This document shows positions 58,126-64,000 of a stretch of 64,000 bases of DNA, one piece after another. The stretch is taken from positions 248,001-312,000 of the forward strand of contig NZ_LISW01000002.1 of the NCBI RefSeq assembly GCF_001905735.1, read 5' to 3'. The notes beneath the pieces are model-generated. The model searched no databases and was not told where the DNA came from. It saw only the letters and a program-made list of their open reading frames with translations. Position 1 is the first letter of the stretch. The number at the start of each line of letters is the position of its first letter. The translations under genes were made by a program, and so were the position numbers. This DNA is from Streptomyces sp. CB01249 (lineage in GTDB: Bacteria > Actinomycetota > Actinomycetes > Streptomycetales > Streptomycetaceae).

Positions 58126-61100
58126 GTGGAGTTGAGGGGCTGGTTCCGGAAGCGTGCGGGGGTGGGCGCCCCCGACGCGGACCGGGCTCCGGAGCCCGGG
58201 TCCGGGGACGCCCCGGCTCCCGGGCCCGACTCTCCGCGTCCCGGGGCGGACTGGGACGGCGGGTGGCGCCGGGTCGCGCCCCCGACGGTGACCGTCGCGC
58301 GGTCCTCGATCGGCGTCAGCGACGGCCTCCGCTTCCGCTCCCGCCTCGCGTCCTGGCAGAACGTGGCCTACAGCGACGGCGGCCTCGGCCACGCGGTGCT
58401 CCCCTCCGCCCCGGTGGGGCTCGTGCACGGCGTGGCCCGGACACCGGGCACCCCGCGTACCGCGCCCTCCGGGGCGCCGTTGGTGCTGCGCGCCGCCGCG
58501 ACTCCGGCGCCCGAGGGCGGCGATACGGGTACGGACCCGGGGCCCACGCCCCCCGGCCCCGGTACGCAGGCCCCTCCCGGGCCCCGGCGGGTCGTCCGGG
58601 CCGTCTCCGGCTCGGCGTCCCGCGCCTCCGGCCCCGCCGTGCCGCCGGTGGAGAACCCCGCCCCGGTACGCGCCCGGCGCACCGCGCCCCCGCTGATCGT
58701 CGCGCGCCGCCCGGCGAAGGACACCCCGCGCACGGTGTCCGCCGTCCCGTCGTCCGGGGTGCCCGCGCCGGTGGTCCAGCGCCGGACGGGCGCTCCGGGG
58801 GTCCCGGCCGGACCTGCGGTACGGCCTGCCCTGGGCGGGCCCTCGCCCGAACTGCCCTCCATGGGAGCCCCCTCGGCCCCGCCCGCCGCTGCGGACTCGC
58901 AGCCTTCCGGGCCCGACCTGCCGGTGGTTCAGCGCCAGGCGGACCCGTCCGCAGCTGCTCCGGACGGGCCGGTCCTGCCCGTGGTCCAGCAGCAGGTGGA
59001 CGCGTCCGGTGGTGGTTCTTCCGCGCGCCCGACGCCGGGCGGGCAGCCGTCCGGGTCGGGCCCGGGTGGGCCTTTCCGGCGGGAGGCGGATGTCTCCGCC
59101 GCTGCCCCGGAACGGTCCGCGCGGCCTGGTCCGCCGGTGGTTCAGCGGCAGACGGATACGTCGGCCGCCGCCCCGGAGCAGCCAGCTCCCGCCGCTCCCG
59201 ATCTGCCTGTCGTTCAGCGGCAGTTGGACGCGCCTCCCGGTCCGGAGGGCGGTTCTTCCGTACGTCCGACGCTTGGCGGTCCCGCTCAGCGGCAGGCGGA
59301 CGCGTCCGCCGCCGTCCCGGAGCGGTCCGCGCCGGACGCCCAGGCCGGACCCGCGCTGCCCGTGGTCCAGCGGCAGACGGATGCCGCCGTCGGCGCGGGG
59401 GAGCCCGGGGCGGGTGATCCGGCCGGGCCTGCCCTGCCGGTGGTCCAGCGCCAGGCGGACGCCCCGGCCGGGCCCACGCTCCCCGCGGTTCAGCGACAGT
59501 CGGGCGGGCCTGCCGGTCCGGCGGGTGGTCCCTCAGTACGTCCGACGCTTGGCGGTCCTGTCCAGCGCCAGGCGGACGCCTCCGCCAGGCCGGAGCACCC
59601 CGCGCCGGACGCTGCGGCCGGGCCCGATCTTCCGGTGGTCCAGCGGCAGTTGGACGCGCCTGCCGGTCCGGCGGACAGCTCCTCCGTACGTCCCACCCTG
59701 GACACGCGGCCGCCCGTGTCGGCACCGGGCGGGGCGGTCCTTCCTGCTGTTCAGCGCCAGCTGGACGCCTCCGCCGCGCCGGAGCACTCCGCGCCGGACG
59801 CCCCGGCCGGGCCCGCGCTCCCCGTGGTGCAGCGCCAGGCGGATGCGCCTGCGCCGACGGCCGACCCTTCCGTACGCCCCACGCTGGGCGGACAGCCGTC
59901 CGGGCCCGGCCTCCCGGTGGTCCAGCGGCAGGTGGACGCGGCCACAGGTCCGGCGGACCGCCCCACCGCGGATGCGCAGCCGCCTGTGGTGGCGCCGGGC
60001 GGGACCGCCCTGCCGGTGGTCCAGCGGCAATCGGATGCGCCCGCCGGTCCGGCGGACCGCCCCGCCCTCCCGGTCGTCCAGCGCCAGGCGGACGCCTCCG
60101 CCACCCCGGTCCGCCCCACCCTGGGCAAGCCCCTGCGCGAACTTCCCGCAGGAGCGGCCCCCTTCGCCCCGTCCGCCCGCGAGGCGGGCCCCGCGCACCC
60201 GGCACCGCGCACCCCGCCCAGCGCCCCCGGCTCCCACGCCCGCACCCGGGGCGGTCTCGGCGCGCCCCTGTCCGCCCTCCCGCCGACCGCAGGCACCGCG
60301 CGCCCGGCGCAAGCGGCGGCCACCCCGCACCCCGCGATGCCCCTGCGCACCGCCCCCACCGCGCCCCCGGTCGTGCAGCGCACCCCGGAGACGCCCACCG
60401 CGCCGCCCTCCGTCCAGCGCACCCCGGCGGGGCCCGTCCGCGTCCGCCCCGCCTCCTGGCCCGCCCCCGTCCAGCGCGCCCGCGCGCTCCTCGCGGATCG
60501 GAGCATCGCCGTGCGCACCGGGGCCGCCGACGGCTTCACCGCGCGCGAAGCCGCCGCGACCCGGCCCGTCGTACCGGCCACTTGGCGCCGCGACACCCCG
60601 CGCGCGGCGACCGCACCCGGCGCCCCGGCCACCCCCGGCGCCCCGGCCACCTCCGGCGCCCCAGCCACCCCCGTCGTCCAGCGCGTCGCCGCCGACCCCG
60701 TCGCCGCGCCCCGCCCGCACGCGCCGCTCCCGGCGGCCCGGTCCGCCGCGCCGCAGGAGCCCCCCGTACCGGCCGGCTTCGAACCGCGGCCCGCGCCCCG
60801 GGGCCCCGTCGTGCGCCCGCATCCGTCCGGCGGCCCCGCCGCCCCCGTACAGCGCCTCGCGATGCCGGTCGCGGCGGAGCCCGGTGCGCCCGCTCCGGGG
60901 CCCGAGCCGGAGCGGGGCGCGCCCTCCGTACCGCAGCCCCGCGCCGTACGGCCGACGGCCCCGCGGGCCGACGCGCAGGCGGTTCAGCGCGCCGTCGCCC
61001 AGCACGGCCTCGCGGGCGTGCCAGTCACCGTCGTCCAGCGGCAGCCCGCCCAGGCCCCCGGGCCCGAGCGGCCCGCCGAGCCCGCCGCCGCCGACCTCGA

Positions 61101-61209
61101 CGTCGAAGACCTCGCCCGACGGCTCATCGACCCCGTCGCCCGGCTCCTCCGGGCGGACCTGCGGCGGGGCCGCGAACGTTCCGGACGCCCGTACGACGGC
61201 CGGCGCTGA
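58126..61209 (+). CDS. Large VQR-repeat protein of the injection system
   Basis: A 1027-residue, Pro/Ala/Gly-rich protein. The N-terminal 80 residues are ordered (G-W-R-R-V-A-P-P-T-V-T-V-A-R-S-S, F-R-S-R-L-A-S-W-Q-N-V-A-Y). From about residue 190 to the end the motif V-V-Q-R recurs, about 21 VQR copies by my count, often as L-P-V-V-Q-R-Q-x-D-A, with S-V-R-P-T-L-G-G between many. The C-terminal 40 residues (D-L-D-V-E-D-L-A-R-R-L-I-D-P-V-A-R-L-L-R) look like a folded end domain. No enzyme motif is visible. It starts at GTG 58126 four bases after DUF6760, inside the structural operon. Possible roles include a tape-measure-like or scaffold function. Confidence 0.8.
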   Translation: MELRGWFRKRAGVGAPDADRAPEPGSGDAPAPGPDSPRPGADWDGGWRRVAPPTVTVARSSIGVSDGLRFRSRLASWQNVAYSDGGLGHAVLPSAPVGLVHGVARTPGTPRTAPSGAPLVLRAAATPAPEGGDTGTDPGPTPPGPGTQAPPGPRRVVRAVSGSASRASGPAVPPVENPAPVRARRTAPPLIVARRPAKDTPRTVSAVPSSGVPAPVVQRRTGAPGVPAGPAVRPALGGPSPELPSMGAPSAPPAAADSQPSGPDLPVVQRQADPSAAAPDGPVLPVVQQQVDASGGGSSARPTPGGQPSGSGPGGPFRREADVSAAAPERSARPGPPVVQRQTDTSAAAPEQPAPAAPDLPVVQRQLDAPPGPEGGSSVRPTLGGPAQRQADASAAVPERSAPDAQAGPALPVVQRQTDAAVGAGEPGAGDPAGPALPVVQRQADAPAGPTLPAVQRQSGGPAGPAGGPSVRPTLGGPVQRQADASARPEHPAPDAAAGPDLPVVQRQLDAPAGPADSSSVRPTLDTRPPVSAPGGAVLPAVQRQLDASAAPEHSAPDAPAGPALPVVQRQADAPAPTADPSVRPTLGGQPSGPGLPVVQRQVDAATGPADRPTADAQPPVVAPGGTALPVVQRQSDAPAGPADRPALPVVQRQADASATPVRPTLGKPLRELPAGAAPFAPSAREAGPAHPAPRTPPSAPGSHARTRGGLGAPLSALPPTAGTARPAQAAATPHPAMPLRTAPTAPPVVQRTPETPTAPPSVQRTPAGPVRVRPASWPAPVQRARALLADRSIAVRTGAADGFTAREAAATRPVVPATWRRDTPRAATAPGAPATPGAPATSGAPATPVVQRVAADPVAAPRPHAPLPAARSAAPQEPPVPAGFEPRPAPRGPVVRPHPSGGPAAPVQRLAMPVAAEPGAPAPGPEPERGAPSVPQPRAVRPTAPRADAQAVQRAVAQHGLAGVPVTVVQRQPAQAPGPERPAEPAAADLDVEDLARRLIDPVARLLRADLRRGRERSGRPYDGRR

Positions 61210-61224
61210 GAGAGAAAGCAGCAG

Positions 61225-61650
61225 ATGACGGACAACATCTTCGCGACGAGCGTGTTCTTCAAGCTCACCATCGGCGGCAGCGACCTCGGCGCGTTCCACA
61301 CCTGCTCGGGGCTCGGCGCCGAGGTGGAGATCGAGCAGTACGCCGAGGGCGGCAACAACGGGTACACCTGGCAGCTGCCGGGACGGATCACGTGGACCAA
61401 CATCACGCTGACGCGGCCCGTCACCGCCGACACCCTCAAGATCGCGCGCTGGCTGAACGAGACGACGCAACGCGTCGAACGCAAGGACGGCGAGATCGTC
61501 GCCCTGCGCCCCGACCTCAGCCGGATCGTCAGCTGGCAGGTGCAGGGGATCGTCCCGGTCCGCTGGCAGGGGCCGTCCTTCGACCCGGCCAGCTCACAGG
61601 CCGCCGTCGAGACGCTGGAGATCGCGCACGAAGGGCTGGTGCCCTCCTGA
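61225..61650 (+). CDS. Inner tube protein 2
   Basis: A 141-residue tube subunit related to the one at 57041. It reads F-F-K-L-T-I-G-G-S-D-L-G-A-F, then C-S-G-L-G-A-E-V-E-I and W-T-N-I-T-L-T-R-P-V. A second tube protein is usual in these systems, where it begins or caps the tube at the baseplate. ATG 61225 has gagagaaag upstream. Confidence 0.92.
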   Translation: MTDNIFATSVFFKLTIGGSDLGAFHTCSGLGAEVEIEQYAEGGNNGYTWQLPGRITWTNITLTRPVTADTLKIARWLNETTQRVERKDGEIVALRPDLSRIVSWQVQGIVPVRWQGPSFDPASSQAAVETLEIAHEGLVPS

Positions 61651-61687
61651 TGCGCCGCCACCACCACGCCCCGGAAGGAGGGAAACC

Positions 61688-62425
61688 GTGCCAGCCGCAG
61701 CCCGCACGAGCCGTGCCCGCGCACAGCTGACCATCATGGAGCCGCCGTCCGACGTCGGCGCCAAGCCCGGCGGGACCCTCGCCCGGCTGACGCTCCAGTT
61801 CAACCCGGCGACGCTCTCGCTGCGCAAGTCCACCGAGTGGCGCCGCACCCCGTCCCGCACGGCGGGCGAGTCCGCGCTGCCCGAATTCGTGGGCAGCGGG
61901 CCGCGCGCCCTGTCGCTCGACGTCTTCCTCGACGCCACCGCCACGCACGACAACTCCGTGGAGAAGGCGGTCGAACAGCTGATGACGGCCTGCGTGCCGA
62001 CGCCGAGCAGCCTGGGCCGGAAGAAGCCGTCGAGCCCGTGGGTGCGCTTCGACTGGGGGACCTCGCGGACGACGTCGTTCGACGGCGTCCTGTCCAGCCT
62101 CTCCGTCTCGTACACGCTCTTCGACGTGGACGGGAAGCCGCTGCGCGCCACCTGCTCGCTGTCCATCGAGGAGGCGAGCGTCGACCCGGCCGGGCAGAAC
62201 CCCACGTCCGGCTCGCGGGAGGCCCGGCGTACGCACACGGTCGTCGCCGGGGACAGCCTGCCGCTGCTCGCCTGGCGGGAGTACGGCGACGCCACCGCCT
62301 GGCGCACGATCGCGGAGGCGAACGGCATCGACGACCCCATGCACCTGCCCCCGGGCAGCGAACTCCTGGTGCCCGCGCTGGAGGACGGCGCGGCCGAGGA
62401 CGGCGTACCGGAGGCAGCCCGATGA
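61688..62425 (+). CDS. LysM-domain baseplate adaptor (Afp7-type)
   Basis: A 245-residue protein. The N-terminal domain (L-Q-F-N-P-A-T-L-S-L-R-K-S-T-E-W) is the tube-spike adaptor core; the C-terminal LysM motif is H-T-V-V-A-G-D-S-L-P-L-L-A-W-R-E-Y-G. It links spike and tube in related particles. GTG 61688 has ggaaggaggg upstream. Its stop overlaps the spike gene by ATGA. Confidence 0.9.
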   Translation: MPAAARTSRARAQLTIMEPPSDVGAKPGGTLARLTLQFNPATLSLRKSTEWRRTPSRTAGESALPEFVGSGPRALSLDVFLDATATHDNSVEKAVEQLMTACVPTPSSLGRKKPSSPWVRFDWGTSRTTSFDGVLSSLSVSYTLFDVDGKPLRATCSLSIEEASVDPAGQNPTSGSREARRTHTVVAGDSLPLLAWREYGDATAWRTIAEANGIDDPMHLPPGSELLVPALEDGAAEDGVPEAAR

Positions 62426-64000
62426 CCGGCCCCGCCCGCTCCTTCGCCGCCGACCCCATCGTGGAGGCGCCCGCCGAGCTGCCCCAGGCGTGGGCCGCCC
62501 AGCTGGTGAGCTGCGCGGTGGACGAGAACATCGGGCTGCCCGACAGTGCGGTCCTGACCTACCGCGACCCGTACCACACGCTGCTCACCGCCACCGGGAT
62601 CACGATCGGCACCGAGCTGAAGATCTCCGTGGTCACCGTCCAGGAACGGGCGCGCGAGCGGCTGTTCACGGGCGAGGTGACCGCGCTGGAGCTGGACAGC
62701 GACACCACCGGATCGTTCACCGTGGTCCGCGCGTTCTCCAAGGCCCACCGGCTGCGGCGGGGCCGCAAGGTCGTCGCGTACCGGAACATGAAGGCCGCCG
62801 ACATCGTCCGCAAGGTCGCCGCCGACGCCGGGCTGCGGTGCGGGAAGGTCGAGGCGGCCCCGGTGATGTACAAGCAGCTGACCCAGCCGAACATCTCGGA
62901 CTGGGACTTCCTCCAGTACCTCGCGGGGGAGTGCGGGGCGCACGTCCGGGTGGACGAGAAGGGCGTGCTCCAGTTCGTGAAGCCGAAGCCCGCCTCCTCG
63001 GCGCCGTCCCCGTCCACCTCCGCGTCCAAGCACCCGATGGTCCTGGAGTACGGCCGCAACCTGCTGGCGCTGCGGGCCGTGCTGTCCGCATCGGACGGGG
63101 CGGACAGCGTGGAGGTGCGCGGCTGGGACGTGCAGAACAAGGTCCGGGTCCTGGCCCGCGAGCAGTCGATCCGCTCCGAGACGGTGACCCCGGGCGCCAA
63201 CCCGTCCACGCCCGCCGCCCTGTTCGGGAAGAACGCCCGGATGACCGTCGCCGACACCCCGTACCGCACCCAGGCCGAGGCCCGCGCGGTCGCCGGTGCC
63301 GTCGCCGGACGGGTCGCGTCCGGCTTCGGCGAGATCGAGGCGGTCGCGGAGGGCAATCCGAAGCTCCGCGCGGGCGAACCGGTCGCCCTCGGCAACGTCG
63401 GCCCCGACTTCGCCGGGCGCTACACCGCGACCGCCGCCCACCACACCCTGGACCCGCAGAGCGGCTACCGCACGACCGTCCTGGTCAGCACCGACCCGGA
63501 CCGCTCGCTGACCGGCCTCACCGGCGGGCCGGGCGCGCCCGTGCCCGGGCCCCGGATGCCGGGCCTCGCGATCGGTATCGTCACCGACATCCGCGAGGGC
63601 CGGGGCAGGGAAAGCGGCTCGGTGAAGCTCAAGTTCCCCTGGCTGGACGACCTTTATGTCACGGACTGGGTCCGTACGGTGCAGTGGGGCGGCCAGGGCG
63701 GCGGCGGGGTCTTCAGCCCCGAGGTCAACGACGAGGTGCTGGTCGGCTTCGAACAGGGCCTGATCGACGCCCCGTACGTGCTCGGCGGGCTCTACAACGG
63801 TCGCGACAAGCCGTCCCCGCACGACGTCCCCCTCGTGGACCCGACCAGCGGCAAGCTCAACCGCCGCTCGCTGGTGTCCCGTTCGGGCAACCGCGTCGAA
63901 CTGCTCGACACCCCGCGCGGCCCGTCCGGCGTCCGGCTGGCCACCGGCGACGAGCAGTTGGAGGTCGTGCTGGACGAGCGGCGCGGCGAGATCGCGCTCA
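62422..64000 (+). CDS. VgrG/Afp8-like spike protein (open at the window end)
   Basis: The first 526 residues are seen; the gene runs past the edge. It begins with the N-terminal adaptor-like domain (A-W-A-A-Q-L-V-S-C-A-V-D), has the beta-barrel segments Y-L-A-G-E-C-G-A-H-V-R and R-V-L-A-R-E-Q, and the phage-spike gp5-type OB domain around G-L-A-I-G-I-V-T-D-I, V-K-L-K-F-P-W-L-D and D-E-V-L-V-G-F-E-Q-G. The ATG at 62422 overlaps the previous stop by ATGA. It is the central spike that pierces the target; the C-terminal part is missing. Confidence 0.9.
   Translation, partial: MTGPARSFAADPIVEAPAELPQAWAAQLVSCAVDENIGLPDSAVLTYRDPYHTLLTATGITIGTELKISVVTVQERARERLFTGEVTALELDSDTTGSFTVVRAFSKAHRLRRGRKVVAYRNMKAADIVRKVAADAGLRCGKVEAAPVMYKQLTQPNISDWDFLQYLAGECGAHVRVDEKGVLQFVKPKPASSAPSPSTSASKHPMVLEYGRNLLALRAVLSASDGADSVEVRGWDVQNKVRVLAREQSIRSETVTPGANPSTPAALFGKNARMTVADTPYRTQAEARAVAGAVAGRVASGFGEIEAVAEGNPKLRAGEPVALGNVGPDFAGRYTATAAHHTLDPQSGYRTTVLVSTDPDRSLTGLTGGPGAPVPGPRMPGLAIGIVTDIREGRGRESGSVKLKFPWLDDLYVTDWVRTVQWGGQGGGGVFSPEVNDEVLVGFEQGLIDAPYVLGGLYNGRDKPSPHDVPLVDPTSGKLNRRSLVSRSGNRVELLDTPRGPSGVRLATGDEQLEVVLDERRGEIAL

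Noticed and set aside
59000..60120. Tandem repeat DNA within the VQR protein as a possible CRISPR or satellite
   Set aside because: Repeats are degenerate at DNA level, vary in spacing and keep the reading frame; they are protein-coding repeats.
1..64000. rRNA, tRNA, CRISPR arrays, integrase or full transposase genes
   Set aside because: None was found on reading; the only mobile-element trace is the 173-bp MITE.

Overview
The window is a stretch of Streptomyces (or very closely related actinomycete) chromosome. The DNA is extremely GC-rich with G/C third codon positions, start codons are often GTG or TTG, genes overlap by ATGA/GTGA/TTGA, and recognisable Streptomyces genes are present: a DmdR1/DtxR iron regulator with all metal ligands, an SCO4402-family protein, a DUF1707 protein, pdxH, purU and a Streptomyces contractile injection system. 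No rRNA, tRNA, CRISPR array or complete transposase gene was seen. Some names below rest on remembered protein families, since no search could be run.

1-7.6 kb: the first codons of a probable metallophosphoesterase diverge from a CGNR zinc-finger regulator. Then come small accessory proteins (a DUF2199 gene broken by an in-frame TAG, a protein resembling the SUKH family, a DUF6000 protein, two unknowns), a 588-residue unknown, an aldo/keto reductase, a phosphotransferase and a small membrane protein. 7.7-11.6 kb: a four-gene unit encodes a membrane protein, a trypsin-FHA fusion, a Ser/Thr kinase with a TPR-like tail and a cysteine-rich protein. It looks like a phospho-signalling or conflict module and is one of the two most interesting loci.

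11.6-23.5 kb: NmrA reductase behind a SoxR box, a HAD phosphatase, a 173-bp MITE, TetR/methyltransferase with triple operators, enoyl-CoA hydratase/TetR, GNAT, citrate synthase, pdxH, a probable small RNA carrying a full-length Shine-Dalgarno sequence, a PAS/GAF sensor, a SIS protein and dmdR1 sharing a DasR-like site, and an alpha/beta hydrolase with a TTA codon and a LexA-like box. 23.5-45 kb: ABC exporter with a ribosome-site-sequestering hairpin, primase/polymerase, an NsdA-like regulator, a TQ-motif membrane protein, a lipoprotein binding protein, SCO4402 family, purU, an ECF sigma/anti-sigma pair, STAS, EF-hand and anti-sigma ATPase genes, a GlxA regulator, two MFS transporters, a flavin monooxygenase, a thioesterase, DUF6193 and DUF1707 proteins.

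45-64 kb (open at the right edge): a phage-tail-like contractile injection system. The minus-strand arm holds the AAA+ ATPase, a DUF4255 cap-like protein, a secreted beta-propeller/DUF11 protein, a DUF4157 metalloprotease-like protein and a LuxR regulator. The plus-strand arm holds a single-span membrane protein, sheath, tube, assembly proteins, a 1027-residue VQR-repeat protein, a second tube, a LysM adaptor and a truncated VgrG-like spike. The structural genes would build a sheath, tube and baseplate particle. The ATPase, cap and membrane proteins would assemble, terminate or anchor it, and the DUF4157 and VQR proteins are candidate cargo or accessory factors.
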